Shown here piece by piece: positions 23,047 to 36,549 of a stretch of 64,000 nucleotides of DNA; position 1 is the stretch's first letter, and each line of letters begins with the position of its first letter. The stretch covers positions 62,001 to 126,000 of the forward strand of contig NW_026893690.1 in NCBI RefSeq assembly GCF_032452875.1. Direction: 5' to 3'. The notes beneath the pieces were generated by a model. The model saw nothing but the letters and a program-made list of their open reading frames with translations. It had not been told where the DNA came from and searched no databases. Source of the stretch: Bos javanicus (taxonomy: Eukaryota > Chordata > Mammalia > Artiodactyla > Bovidae). The position numbers and the translations under genes were made by a program.

Positions 23047-23857
23047 CATGATCAGTGCATGTTCAGTCACGATATCAGTGCATGATCAGCCTCGTGATCA
23101 CTGACGGCACAGTCACGTGATCATCGCCTCTCAGTCACGTGATCACCGTATGATAAACACGTGATCAGTGAAGGATCAGCCACGTGATCACTGCATGGGC
23201 AGTCAGGTGGTCAGTTCCAGATAAGCCACGTGATCAGTGCGTGCACCGTCCCATGATCAGCGCCTGTCAGTCACTGATCACTGCCTGATAAACACGTGAT
23301 CAGTGCCCGATCAGCCACGTCATCAGTGCATGCGCAGTCACGTAATCAGTGCATGATAGCCACGTGATCAGTGCGTGCACAGTCCCATGATCAGCGCCTG
23401 TCAGTCACTGATCATTGCCTGAGAAACACGTGATCAGTGCATGATGAGACACGTGATCAGTGCTTGATTAGCCACGTCATCAGTGCATGCGCAGTCACGT
23501 GATCAGTGCGAAATAGCCACGTGATCAGTGCATGCTCAGTCACGTGATCTGTACTTGATCAGCCACGTGATCAGTGCCTGCAGAGTCACCTGATCAGGGC
23601 TTGCTGAGCTGCGTGATTTCTGCCGGCTCATCTGCATGACAAGTGCCACCTGAGCTGCGTGATTCCTGTCGGCTCATCTGCTTCACAATTGCCAGCTGAG
23701 CTGCCTGATTCCTGCCTGGTCACCTGCTTGATTATTGCCAGTGGAGCAGCATGATTCGTCACTGCTGAGCTCCATGCTTATTGCCTGCTGATTGCGTGGT
23801 TCGTGTCTGCTCAGCTCTTTGAGTATTGCCTCCTGAGGTCCCTGTTCGGGCGCCACC

Positions 23858-24459
23858 TGCTGGGGACCAGCCCCAGCTGATCCAGGGTATTCCAAGGAGA
23901 GATGGCCTAGGCGACTATTTATATGCTAATGAGAGATGTCAAGAATAATAGTATGAGGAGAGCTCAGTAGGAAAATTCGGAGTAGAAAAGAGACTGAGTA
24001 GCTTGGTTTACTCGGGAGACCAATCAAACTTCAAGACAAGAAGTTTGCACCACTTACGTAGGCCGTAGGTGCCCTCTCGAATAGCGGACGGTGCCTCACC
24101 CTAGACACCTTCTCGAGTGGGTCTTAGCAGCCCAGGCATAATTAGTAAGCGTGGTGGGTTCCTCCCTCCAGATGGAGACTCAGCTGGAAGTTAAAGGGAA
24201 GTATGACAAGGAACTTTATGAATTGGAGCTGTAAGTTAACACTTTGACAGAGAGAGCGAGCTGGTGGTGGGCGACAGCCCCCAGTGAAATCAGAGGTGAG
24301 AGCACAAAGCAATACAGTAGGCAGACTCTGGTTTTTTTGGGAGGGAGATGCTCGAGAATATCCGGGTGGACTCCTGAGGCTCGATCCCGCATTTGCGTTT
24401 GCCGAGCCTCCTTCCTCATGACCTTTGTCCAGATTGGAATGCCTCCCCGGCTCCCGGCA
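23858..24459 (-). mobile_element. ERV LTR copy M12
   Basis: A 602-bp LTR, near-identical to M16 5156 bp away. PBS 23838-23855 is exact; the leader is 23047-23837 (791 bp). Confidence 0.87.
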
Positions 24460-25112
24460 CATGATCAGTGCATGCTCAGTCACGATATCAGTGCATGACC
24501 AGCCCGTTATCCCTGTCGGCACCGTCACGTGATCATCGCCTCTCAGTCACGTGATCACCGTATGATTAAAACGTGATGAGTGAACGACCAGCCACGTGAT
24601 AATTGCATGGGCAGTCAGGTGGTCAGTTCCTGATCAGCCACGTGATCAGTGCGTGCACAGTCCCATGATCAGCGCCTCTCTGTCACTGATCACTGCCTGA
24701 TAAACACGTGATCAGTGCCCGATCAGCCACGTCATCAGTGCATGCGCAGTCACGTGATAACTGCAGGATAGCCACGTGATAAGTGCACGCTCAGTCACTT
24801 GATCTGTACTTGATCAGCCACGTGATCAATGCCTGCAGAGTCACCTGATCAGGGCCTGCTGAGCTGCGTGATTCCTGCCGGCTCATCTGCATGACAATTG
24901 CCAGCTGAGCTGCGTGATTCCTGTCGGCTCATCTGCTTGACAATTGCCAGCTGAGGTGCGTGATTCCTGCTTGGTCACCTGCTTGATTATTGCCACTTGA
25001 GCAGCATGATTCGTCACTGCTGAACTCCATGCTTATTGCCTGCTGATTGCGTGGTTCGTGTCTGCTCAGCTCTTTGAGTATTGCCTCCTGAGGTCCCTGT
25101 TCAGGCGCCACC

Positions 25113-25715
25113 TGCTGGGGACCAGCCCCAGCTGACCCAGGGTATTCCAAGGAGAGATGGCCTAGGCGACTATTTACATGCTATTGAGAGATTTTAAGAA
25201 TAATAGTATGAGGAGAGCTCAGTAGGAAAATTCGGTGGAGAAAAGAGACTGAGTAGCTTGGTTTACTCGGGAGACCAATCAAAATTCAAGACAAGAAGTT
25301 TGCACCACTTACGTAGGCCGCAGGCCCCCTCTCAAATAGCGGAAGGTGCCTCACCCTAGACACCTTCTCGAGTGGGTCTTAGCAGCCCAGGCATAATTAA
25401 TAAGCGTGGTGTGTTCCACGCCCAGATGGAGACTCAGCTGGAAGTTAAAGGGAAGAATGACAAGGAACTTTATGAATTGGAGCTGTAAGTTAACACTTTG
25501 ACAGAGAGAGCGAAATGGTGGTGGGGGACAGCCCCCAGTGAAATCAGAGGTGAGAGCACAAAGCAATAGAGTAGGCAGACTCTGGTTTTTTTTTGGGGGG
25601 GGGATACTTGAGAATATCCGGGTGGACTCCTGAGGCTCGATCCGGCATTTGCGTATGCCGAGCCTCCTTCCTCATGACCTTTGTCCAGAGTGGAATGCCT
25701 CCCTGGCTCCCGGCA
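25113..25715 (-). mobile_element. ERV LTR copy M13
   Basis: A 603-bp LTR with a mutated TATA (TTTACATG on the plus strand). PBS 25093-25110 has one mismatch (GTTCAGG). The leader is 24460-25092 (633 bp). Confidence 0.86.
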
Positions 25716-26346
25716 CATGATCAGTGCATGCTCAGTCAGGATATCAGTGCATAATCAGCCTCGTGATCACTGACGGCACAGTCACGTGATCAGCACCTCT
25801 CAGTCACGTGATCACCGTATGATAAACACGTGATCAGTGAACGACCAGCCACGTGATCCCTGCATGCGCACTCAGGTGGTCAGTTCCTGATAAGCCACGT
25901 GATCAGTGCGTGCACATTCCCATGATCAGCGCCTGTCAGTCACTGATCACTGCCTGAGAAACACGTGATCAGTGCATGATGAGCCATGTGATCAGTGCCT
26001 GATCAGCCACGTTATCAGTGCATGCGCAGTCATGTTATCAGTGCATGATCGCCACGTGATCAGTGCCTGCAGAGTCACGTGATCAGGGCCTGCTGAGCTT
26101 CGTGATTCCTGCCGGCTCATCTGCATGACAATTGGCAGCTGAGCTGCGTGATTCCTGTCGGCTGATCTGCTTGACAATTGCCACCTGAGTTGCGTGATTC
26201 CTGCCTGGTCACCTGCTTGATTATTGCCAGTTGAGCAGCATGATTCGTCACTGCTGAGCTCCATGGTTATTGCCTGCTGATTGCGTGGTTCGTGTCTGCT
26301 CAGCTCTTTGAGTATTGCCTCCTGAGGTCCCTGTTCGGGGGCCACC

Positions 26347-26947
26347 TGCCGGGGACCAGCCCCAGCTGATCCAGGGTATTCCAAGGAGAGATGGCCTAGG
26401 TGACTATTTATATGCTAATTAGAGATGTCAAGAATAATAGTATGAGGAAAGTTCAGTAGGAAAATTCGGTGGAGAAAAAGATTGAGTATCTTGGTTTACG
26501 CGGGAGACCAATCAAACTTCAAGACAAGAAGTTTGCACCACTTACGTAGGCCGCAGGCGCCCTTTTGAATACGGGAAGGTGCCTCACCCTAGACACCTTC
26601 TCGAGTGGGTCTTAGCAGCCCATGCATAATTAGTAAGCGTGGTGTGTTCCTCGCTCCAGATGGAGACTCAGCTGGAAGTTAAAGGGAAGAATGACAAGGA
26701 ACTTTATGAATTGGAGCTGTAAGTTAACACTTTGACAGAGAGAGCGAGATGGTGGTGGTGGACATCCCCCATTGAAATCATAGGTGAGAGCACAAAGCAA
26801 TACAGTAGGCAGACTCTGGTTTTTATGGGAGGGAGATGCTCGAGAATATCCGGGTGGACTCCTGAGGCTCGATCCCACATTTGCGTATGCCGAGCCACCT
26901 TCCTCATGACCTTTGTCCAGATTGGAATGCCTCCCTGCCTCCCGGCA
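26347..26947 (-). mobile_element. ERV LTR copy M14
   Basis: A 601-bp LTR related to class a of the 7-kb HOR (GGTGGTGGTGGACATCC, TTTTTATGGGAGGG). PBS 26327-26344 has one mismatch; the leader is 25716-26326 (611 bp). Confidence 0.86.
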
Positions 26948-27600
26948 CATGATCAGTGCATGCTCAGTCACGATATCAGTGCATGACCAGCCCGTTATCC
27001 CTGTCGGCACCGTCACGTGATCATCGCCTCTCAGTCACGTGATCACCGTATGATTAAAACGTGATGAGTGAACGACCAGCCACGTGATAACTGCATGGGC
27101 AGTCAGGTGGTCAGTTCCTGATCAGCCACGTGATCAGTGCCTGCACAGTCCCATGATCAGCGCCTCTCTGTCACTGATCACTGCCTGATAAACACGTGAT
27201 CAGTGCCCGATCAGCCACGTCATCAGTGCATGCGCAGTCACGTGATAACTGCAGGATAGCCACGTGATAAGTGCACGCTCAGTCACTTGATCTGTACTTG
27301 ATCAGCCACGTGATCAATGCCTGCAGAGTCACCTGATCAGGGCCTGCTGAGCTGCGTGATTCCTGCCGGCTCATCTGCATGACAATTGCCAGCTGAGCTG
27401 CGTGATTCCTGTCGGCTCATCTGCTTGACAATTGCCAGCTGAGGTGCGTGATTCCTGCTTGGTCACCTGCTTGATTATTGCCACTTGAGCAGCATGATTC
27501 GTCACTGCTGAGCTCCATGCTTATTGCCTGCTGATTGCGTGGTTCGTGTCTGCTCAGCTCTTTGAGTATTGCCTCCTGAGGTCCCTGTTCAGGCGCCACC

Positions 27601-28202
27601 TGCTGGGGACCAGCCTCAGCTGACCCAGGGTATTCCAAGGAGAGATGGCCTAGGCGACTATTTACATGCTATTGAGAGATTTTAAGAATAATAGTATGAG
27701 GAGAGCTCAGTAGGAAAATTCGGTGGAGAAAAGAGACTGAGTAGCTTGGTTTACTCGGGAGACCAATCAAAATTCAAGACAAGAAGTTTGCACCACTTAC
27801 GTAGGCCGCAGGCCCCCTCTCAAATAGCGGAAGGTGCCTCACCCTAGACACCTTCTCGAGTGGGTCTTAGCAGCCCAGGCATAATTAGTAAGCGTGGTGT
27901 GTTCCACGCCCAGATGGAGACTCAGCTGGAAGTTAAAGGGAAGAATGTCAAGGAACTTTATGAATTGGAGCTGTAAGTTAACACTTTGACAGAGAGAGCA
28001 AGATGGTGGTGGGGGACAGCCCCCAGTGAAATCAGAGATGAGAGCACAAATCAATACAGTAGGCAGTCTCTGGTTTTTTTTGGGGGGGGGATGCTCGAGA
28101 ATATCCGGGTGGACTCCTAAGGCTCGATCCCGCATTTGCGTATGCCGAGCCTCCTTCCTCATGACGTTTGTCCAGAGTGGAATGCCTCCCCGTCTCCCGG
28201 CA
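27601..28202 (-). mobile_element. ERV LTR copy M15, hybrid
   Basis: A 602-bp LTR. The PBS-proximal part matches M13 (one-mismatch PBS 27581-27598, TTTACATG, CGCCCAGATGG). The U3 part matches M11 (CAGAGATGAG onward). The switch lies between about 27911 and 28036. The leader is 26948-27580 (633 bp). Confidence 0.85.
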
Positions 28203-29013
28203 CATGATCAGTGCATGTTCAGTCACGATATCAGTGCATGATCAGCCTCGTGATCACTGACGGCACAGTCACGTGATCATCGCCTCTCAGTCACGTGATC
28301 ACCGTATGATAAACACGTGATCAGTGAAGGATCAGCCACGTGATCACTGCATGGGCAGTCAGGTGGTCAGTTCCAGATAAGCCACGTGATCAGTGCGTGC
28401 ACCGTCCCATGATCAGCGCCTGTCAGTCACTGATCACTGCCTGATAAACACGTGATCAGTGCCCGATCAGCCACGTCATCAGTGCATGCGCAGTCACGTA
28501 ATCAGTGCATGATAGCCACGTGATCAGTGCGTGCACAGTCCCATGATCAGCGCCTGTCAGTCACTGATCATTGCCTGAGAAACACGTGATCAGTGCATGA
28601 TGAGACACGTGATCAGTGCTTGATTAGCCACGTCATCAGTGCATGCGCAGTCACGTGATCAGTGCGAAATAGCCACGTGATCAGTGCATGCTCAGTCACG
28701 TGATCTGTACTTGATCAGCCACGTGATCAGTGCCTGCAGAGTCACCTGATCAGGGCTTGCTGAGCTGCGTGATTTCTGCCGGCTCATCTGCATGACAAGT
28801 GCCACCTGAGCTGCGTGATTCCTGTCAGCTCATCTGCTTCACAATTGCCAGCTGAGCTGCCTGATTCCTGCCTGGTCACCTGCTTGATTATTGCCAGTGG
28901 AGCAGCATGATTCGTCACTGCTGAGCTCCATGCTTATTGCCTGCTGATTGCGTGGTTCGTGTCTGCTCAGCTCTTTGAGTATTGCCTCCTGAGGTCCCTG
29001 TTCGGGCGCCACC

Positions 29014-29615
29014 TGCTGGGGACCAGCCCCAGCTGATCCAGGGTATTCCAAGGAGAGATGGCCTAGGCGACTATTTATATGCTAATGAGAGATGTCAAGA
29101 ATAATAGTATGAGGAGAGCTCAGTAGGAAAATTCGGAGGAGAAAAGAGACTGAGTAGCTTGGTTTACTCGGGAGACCAATCAAACTTCAAGACAAGAAGT
29201 TTGCACCACTTACGTAGGCCGTAGGTGCCCTCTCGAATAGCGGACGGTGCCTCACCCTAGACACCTTCTCGAGTGGGTCTTAGCAGCCCAGGCATAATTA
29301 GTAAGCGTGGTGGGTTCCTCCCTCCAGATGGAGACTCAGCTGGAAGTTAAAGGGAAGAATGACAAGGAACTTTATGAATTGGAGCTGTAAGTTAACACTT
29401 TGACAGAGAGAGCGAGCTGGTGGTGGGCGACAGCCCCCAGTGAAATCAGAGGTGAGAGCACAAAGCAATACAGTAGGCAGACTCTGGATTTTTTGGGAGG
29501 GAGATGCTCGAGAATATCCGGGTGGACTCCTGAGGCTCGATCCCGCATTTGCGTTTGCCGAGCCTCCTTCCTCATGACCTTTGTCCAGATTGGAATGCCT
29601 CCCCGGCTCCCGGCA
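29014..29615 (-). mobile_element. ERV LTR copy M16
   Basis: A 602-bp LTR, the HOR partner of M12. PBS 28994-29011 is exact; the leader is 28203-28993 (791 bp). Confidence 0.87.
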
Positions 29616-30268
29616 CATGATCAGTGCATGCTCAGTCACGATATCAGTGCATGACCAGCCCGTTATCCCTGTCGGCACCGTCACGTGATCATCGCCTCTC
29701 AGTCACGTGATCACCGTATGATTAAAACGTGATGAGTGAACGACCAGCCACGTGATAATTGCATGGGCAGTCAGGTGGTCAGTTCCTGATCAGCCACGTG
29801 ATCAGTGCGTGCACAGTCCCATGATCAGCGCCTCTCTGTCACTGATCACTGCCTGATAAACACGTGATCAGTGCCCGATCAGCCACGTCATCAGTGCATG
29901 CGCAGTCACGTGATAACTGCAGGATAGCCACGTGATAAGTGCACGCTCAGTCACTTGATCTGTACTTGATCAGCCACGTGATCAATGCCTGCAGAGTCAC
30001 CTGATCAGGGCCTGCTGAGCTGCGTGATTCCTGCCGGCTCATCTGCATGACAATTGCCAGCTGAGCTGCGTGATTCCTGTCGGCTCATCTGCTTGACAAT
30101 TGCCAGCTGAGGTGCGTGATTCCTGCTTGGTCACCTGCTTGATTATTGCCACTTGAGCAGCATGATTCGTCACTGCTGAACTCCATGCTTATTGCCTGCT
30201 GATTGCGTGGTTCGTGTCTGCTCAGCTCTTTGAGTATTGCCTCCTGAGGTCCCTGTTCAGGCGCCACC

Positions 30269-30872
30269 TGCTGGGGACCAGCCCCAGCTGACCCAGGGTA
30301 TTCCAAGGAGAGATGGCCTAGGCGACTATTTACATGCTATTGAGAGATTTTAAGAATAATAGTATGAGGAGAGCTCAGTAGGAAAATTCGGTGGAGAAAA
30401 GAGACTGAGTAGCTTGGTTTACTCGGGAGACCAATCAAAATTCAAGACAAGAAGTTTGCACCACTTACGTAGGCCGCAGGCCCCCTCTCAAATAGCGGAA
30501 GGTGCCTCACCCTAGACACCTTCTCGAGTGGGTCTTAGCAGCCCAGGCATAATTAATAAGCGTGGTGTGTTCCACGCCCAGATGGAGACTCAGCTGGAAG
30601 TTAAAGGGAAGAATGACAAGGAACTTTATGAATTGGAGCTGTAAGTTAACACTTTGACAGAGAGAGCAAGATGGTGGTGGGGGACAGCCCCCAGTGAAAT
30701 CAGAGATGAGAGCACAAATCAATACAGTAGGCAGTCTCTGGTTTTTTTTTGGGGGGGGGGATGCTCGAGAATATCCGGGTGGACTCCTGAGGCTCGATCC
30801 GGCATTTGCGTATGCCGAGCCTCCTTCCTCATGACGTTTGTCCAGAGTGGAATGCCTCCCCGTCTCCCGGCA
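30269..30872 (-). mobile_element. ERV LTR copy M17, hybrid
   Basis: A 604-bp LTR with the same M13/M11 mosaic as M15 and the longest T/G homopolymer pair seen (T9G10 near 30742). PBS 30249-30266 has one mismatch; the leader is 29616-30248 (633 bp). Confidence 0.85.
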
Positions 30873-31666
30873 CATGATCAGTGCATGTTCAGTAACGATA
30901 TCAGTGCATGATCAGCCTCGTGATCACTGACGGCACAGTCACGTGATCATCGCCTCTCAGTCACGTGATCACCGTATGATAAACACGTGATCAGTGAAGG
31001 ACCAGCCACGTGATCACTGCATGGGCAGTCAGGTGGTCAGTTCCAGATAAGCCACGTGATCAGTGCGTGCACCGTCCCATGATCAGCGCCTGTCAGTCAC
31101 TGATCACTGCCTGATAAACACGTGATCAGTGCCCGATCAGCCACGTCATCAGTGCATGCGCAGTCACGTAATCAGTGCATGATAGCCACGTGATCAGTGC
31201 GTGCACAGTCCCATGATCAGCGCCTGTCAGTCACTGATCATTGCCTGAGAAACACGTGATCAGTGCATGAGGAGACACGTGATCAGTGCTTGATTAGCCA
31301 CGTCATCAGTGCATGCGCAGTCACGTGATCAGTGCGAAATAGCCACGTGATCAGTGCATGCTCAGTCACGTGATCTGTACTTGATCAGCCACGTGATCAG
31401 TGCCTGCAGAGTCACCTGATCAGGGCTTGCTGAGCTGCGTGATTTCTGCCGGCTCATCTGCATGACAAGTGCCACCTGAGCTGCGTGATTTCTGTCGGCT
31501 CATCTGCTTCACAATTGCCAGCTGAGCTGCCTGATTCCTGCCTGGTCACCTGCTTGATTATTGCCAGTTGAGCAGCATGATTCGTCACTGCTGAGCTCCA
31601 TTGCGTGGTTCGTATCTGTTCAGCTCTTTGAGTATTGCCTCCTGAGGTCCCTGTTCGGGTGCCACC

Positions 31667-32266
31667 TGCCGGGGACCAGCCCCAGCTGATCCAGGGTATT
31701 CCAAGGAGAGATGGCCTAGGTGACTATTTATATGCTAATTAGAGATGTCAAGAATAATAGTATGAGGAAAGTTCAGTAGGAAAATTCGGTGGAGAAAAAG
31801 ACTGAGTAGCTTGGTTTACTCGGGAGACCAATCAAACTTCAAGACAAGAAGTTTGCACCACTTACGTAGGCTGCAGGCGCCCTCTTGAATACCGGAAGGT
31901 GCCTCACCCTAGACACCTTCTCGAGTGGGTCTTAGCAGCCCATGCATAATTAGTAAGCGTGGTGTGTTCCTCGCTCCAGATGGAGACTCAGCTGGAAGTT
32001 AAGGGAAGAATGACAAGGAACTTTATGAATTGGAGCTGTAAGTTAACACTTTGACAGAGAGAGCGAGATGGTGGTGGTGGACATCCCCCATTGAAATCAT
32101 AGGTGAGAGCACAAAGCAATACAGTAGGCAGACTCTGGTTTTTATGGGAGGGAGATGCTCGAGAATATTCGGGTGGACTCCTGAGGCTCGATCCCGCATT
32201 TGCGTATGCGGAGCCTCCTTCCTCATGACCTTTGTCCAGAGTGGAATGCCTCCCCGGCTCCCAGCA
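31667..32266 (-). mobile_element. ERV LTR copy M18, class a/b hybrid
   Basis: A 600-bp LTR. Left of about 32170 it has class a markers (one-mismatch PBS 31647-31664, GAATATTC). From about 32215 it has class b markers (AGCCTCC, CCCAGCACATG, GGATATCATTGC). The crossover lies in the shared stretch between. The leader is 30873-31646 (774 bp) and has the class a 17-bp deletion. Confidence 0.87.
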
Positions 32267-33077
32267 CATGATCAGTGCATGCTCAGTCAGGATATCATTG
32301 CATAATCAGCCTCGTGATCACTGACGGCACAGTCACGTGATCAGCGCCTCTCAGTCACGTGATCACCGTATGATAAACACGTGCTCAGTGAGCGACCAGC
32401 CACGTGATCCCTGCATGCGCACTCAGGTGGTCAGTTCCAGATAAGCCACGTGATCAGAGGGTGCACAGTCCCATGATCAGCGCCTGTCAGTCACTGATCA
32501 CTGCCTGATAAACAGGTGATCAGTGCCCGATCAGCCAGGTCATCAGTGCATGCGCAGTCACGTGATCAGTGCATGATAGCCAGGTGATCAATGCGTGCAC
32601 AGTCCCATGATCAGCGCCTGTCAGTCACTGATCATTGACTGAGAAACACGTGATCAGTGCATGATGAGCCATGTGATCAGTGCCTGATCAGCCACGTCAT
32701 CAGTGCATGCGCAGTCTCGTGATCAGTGCATGATAGCCACGTGATCAGTGCATGCTCAGTCACGTGATCTGTACTTGATCAGCCACGTGATCAGTGCCTG
32801 CAGAGTCAGGTGATCAGGGCCTGCTGAGCTGCCTGATTCCTGCCGGCTCATCTGCATGACAATTGGCAGCTGAGCTGCGTGATTCCTGCCGGCTCATCTG
32901 CTTGACAATTGCCAGCTGAGCTGCGTGATTCCTGCCTGGTCACCTGCTTGATTATTGCCACTTGAGCAGCATGATTCGTCACTGCTGAGCTCCATGCTTA
33001 TTGCCTGCTGATTGCGTGGTTCGTGTCTGCCCAGCTCTTTGAGTATTGCCTCCTGAGGTCCCTGTTCGGGCGCCACC

Positions 33078-33679
33078 TGCCAGGGACCAGCCCCAGCTGA
33101 TCCAGGGTATTCGAAGGAGAGATGGCCTAGGCGACTATTTATATGCTAATCAGAGATGCCAATAATAATAGTATGAGGAGAGCTCAGTAGGAAAATTCGG
33201 TGGAGAAAAGAGACTGAGTACCTTGGTTTACTCGGGAGACCAATCAAACTTCAAGACAAGAAGTTTGCACCACTTACGTAGGCCGTAGGTGCCCTCTCGA
33301 ATAGCGTAAGGTGCCTCACCCTAGACACCTTCTCGAGTGGGTCTTAGCAGCCCAGGCATAATTAGTAAGCGTGGTGGGTTCCTCCCTCCAGATGGAGACT
33401 CAGCTGGAAGTTAAAGGGAAGAATGACAAGGAACTTTATGAATTGGAGCTGTAAGTTAACACTTTGACAGAGAGAGCGAGCTGGTGGTGGGCGACAGCCC
33501 CCAGTGAAATCAGAGGTGAGAGCACAGAGCAATACAGTAGGCAGACTCTGGTTTTTTTGGGAGGGAGATGCTCGAGAATATCCGGGTGGACTCCTGAGGC
33601 TCGATCCCGCATTTGCGTTTGCCGAGCCTCCTTCCTCATGACCTTTGTCCAGATTGGAATGCCTCCCCGGCTCCCGGCA
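33078..33679 (-). mobile_element. ERV LTR copy M19, class c
   Basis: A 602-bp LTR with a TGCCAGGGACC terminus. PBS 33058-33075 is exact; the leader is 32267-33057 (791 bp). Confidence 0.87.
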
Positions 33680-33910
33680 CATGATCAGTGCATGCTGAGT
33701 CACGATATCAGTGCATGACCAGCCACGTGATCCCTGTCGGCACAGTCACGTGATCATCGCCTCTCAGTCACGTGATCACCGTAGGATAAACACGTGATGA
33801 CAGAACGACCAGCCACGTGATCACTGCATGCGCAGTCAGGTGGTCAGTTCCTGATCAGCCACGTGATCAGTTCGTGCACAGTCCCATGATCAGCGCCTGT
33901 CAGTCACTGA

Positions 33911-34178
33911 TCACGGCCTGATAAACCCGTGATCGGTGCCCGATCAACCACATCATCAGTGCATGCGCAGTCACGTGATCAGTGCATGATAGCCACGTGA
34001 TCAGTTCGTGCACAGTCCCCTGATCAGCGCCTGTCAGTCACTGATCACGGCCTGATAAACACGTGATCAGTGCCGGATCAACCACATCATCAGTGCCTGC
34101 CCACTCAAGTGGTCAGTTCCTGATCAGTCACGTGATCAGTGCGAGCACAGTCCCATGATCAGCGCCTGTCAGTCACTG
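33911..34178 (-). repeat. 134-bp duplication in leader of M20
   Basis: TCACGGCCTGATAAAC begins at 33911 and again at 34045, 134 bp later. The M21 leader has a single copy, and those of M22, M26, M27, M31, M32, M36 and M37 have two. This one unit accounts for the 880- versus 746-bp leader lengths. Confidence 0.85.
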
Positions 34179-34579
34179 ATCATTGCCTGATAAACACGTG
34201 ATCAGGGCATGATGAGCCATGTGATCAGTGCCTGAAAAGCCACGTCATCAGTGCATGGTCAGTCACGTGATCAGTGGGTGATAGCCACGTGATCGGTGCA
34301 TGTTCAGTCACGTTATCTGTACTTGATCAGCCACGTGTTCAGTGCCTGCAGATTCACGTGATCAGGGCCTGCTGAGCTGCGTGATTCCTGCCGGCTCATC
34401 TGCTTGACAATTGCCAGCTGAGCTGCGTGATTCCTGCCTGGTGACCTGCTTGATTATTGCCAGTTGACCAGCATGATTCGTCACTGCTGAGCTCCATGCT
34501 TATTGCCTGCTGATTTCGTGCTTCGTGTCTGCTCAGCTCTTTGAGTATTGCCTCCTGAACTCCGTGTTCGGGCGCCACC

Positions 34580-35181
34580 TGCCGGGGACCAGCCCCAGCT
34601 GATCCAGGTTATTCGAAGGAGAGATGGCCTAGGCGACTATTTATATGCTAATGAGAGATGTCAAGAATAATAGTATGAGGAGAGCTCAGTAGGAAAATTC
34701 GGTGGAGAAAAGAGACTGAGAAGCTTGGTTTACTCGGGAGACCAATCAAACTTCAAGGCAAGAAGTTTGCACCACTTACTTAGGCCGCAGGCGCCCTCTC
34801 AAATAGCGGAAGATGCCTCACCCTAGACACCTTCTCGAGTGCGTCTTAGCAGCCCAGGCATAATTAGTAAGCGTGGTGGGTTCCTCCCTCCAGATGGAGA
34901 CTCAGCTGGAAGTTAAAGGGAAGAATGACAAGGAACTTTATGAATTGGAGCTGTAAGTTAACACTTTGACAGAGAGAGCGAGCTGGTGGTGGGCGACAGC
35001 CCCCAAAGAAATCAGAGGTGAGAGCACAGAGCAATACAGTAGGCAGACTCTGGTTTTTTTGGGAGGGAGATGCTCGAGAATATCCGGGTGGACTCCTGAG
35101 GCTCGATCCCGCATTTGCGTTTGCCGAGCCTCCTTCCTCATGACCTTTGTCCAGATTGGAATGCCTCCCCGGCTCCCGGCA
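34580..35181 (-). mobile_element. ERV LTR copy M20, class d
   Basis: A 602-bp LTR. PBS 34560-34577 has two mismatches (plus strand CTCCGTGTTCGGG). The leader is 33680-34559 (880 bp). Confidence 0.87.
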
Positions 35182-35947
35182 CATGATCAGTGCATGCTCA
35201 GTCACGATATCAGTGCATGACCAGCCACGTGATCCCTGTCGGCACAGTCACGTGATCATCGCCTCTCAGTCACGTGATCACCGTAGGATAAACACGTGAT
35301 GACAGAACGACCAGCCACGTGATCACTGCATGCGCAGTCAGGTGGTCACTTCCTGATCAGCCACGTGATCAGTTCGTGCACAGTCCCATGATCAGCGCCT
35401 GTCAGTCACTGATCACGGCCTGATAAACACGTGATCAGTGCCGGATCAACCACATCATCAGTGCCTGCCCACTCAAGTGGTCAGTTCCTGATCAGTCACG
35501 TGATCAGTGCGAGCACAGTCCCATGATCAGCGCCTGTCAGTCACTGATCATTGCCTGATAAACACGTGATCAGGGCATGATGAGCCATGTGATCAGTGCC
35601 TGAAAAGCCACGTCATCAGTGCATGGTCAGTCACTTGATCAGTGGGTGATAGCCACGTGATCGGTGCATGTTCAGTCACGTTATCTGTACTTGATCAGCC
35701 ACGTGTTCAGTGCCTGCAGATTCACGTGATCAGGGCCTGCTGAGCTGCGTGATTCCTGCCGGCTCATCTGCTTGACAATTGCCAGCTGAGCTGCGTGATT
35801 CCTGCCTGGTGACCTGCTTGATTATTGCCAGTTGACCAGCATGATTCGTCACTGCTGAGCTCCATGCTTATTGCCTGCTGATTTCGTGCTTCGTGTCTGC
35901 TCAGCTCTTTGAGTATTGCCTCCTGAACTCCGTGTTCGGGCGCCACC

Positions 35948-36549
35948 TGCCGGGGACCAGCCCCAGCTGATCCAGGTTATTCGAAGGAGAGATGGCCTAG
36001 GCGACTATTTATATGCTAATGAGAGATGTCAAGAATAATAGTATGAGGAGAGCTCAGTAGGAAAATTCGGTGGAGAAAAGAGACTGAGTAGCTTGGTTTA
36101 CTCGGGAGACCAATCAAACTTCAAGGCAAGAAGTTTGCACCACTTACTTAGGCCGCAGGCGCCCTCTCAAATAGCGGAAGATGCCTCACCCTAGACACCT
36201 TCTCGAGTGCGTCTTAGCAGCCCAGGCATAATTAGTAAGCGTGGTGGGTTCCTCCCTCCAGATGGAGACTCAGCTGGAAGTTAAAGGGAAGAATGACAAG
36301 GAACTTTATGAATTGGAGCTGTAAGTTAACACTTTGACAGAGAGAGCGAGCTGGTGGTGGGCGACAGCCCCCAAAGAAATCAGAGGTGAGAGCACAGAGC
36401 AATACAGTAGGCAGACTCTGGTTTTTTTGGGAGGGAGATGCTCGAGAATATCCGGGTGGACTCCTGAGGCTCGATCCCGCATTTGCGTTTGCCGAGCCTC
36501 CTTCCTCATGACCTTTGTCCAGATTGGAATGCCTCCCCGGCTCCCGGCA
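35948..36549 (-). mobile_element. ERV LTR copy M21, extra class d
   Basis: A 602-bp LTR, near-identical to M20, so class d is duplicated in this HOR copy. PBS 35928-35945 has the same two mismatches. The leader is 35182-35927 (746 bp), lacking one 134-bp unit. Confidence 0.87.

Larger units (their letters stand above)
22447..32170 (-). repeat. Minus block 3: ~5156-bp HOR
   Basis: M12 and M16, and M13 and M17, are each 5156 bp apart with near-identical sequence; M11 and M15 are 5154 bp apart on their U3 side. Inside it M15 and M17 are hybrids 2668 bp apart: their PBS-proximal half resembles M13 and their U3 half resembles M11. The block is thus a four-monomer HOR with a nested two-monomer expansion. 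It ends in hybrid M18, which begins the ~7-kb HOR. Confidence 0.75.
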
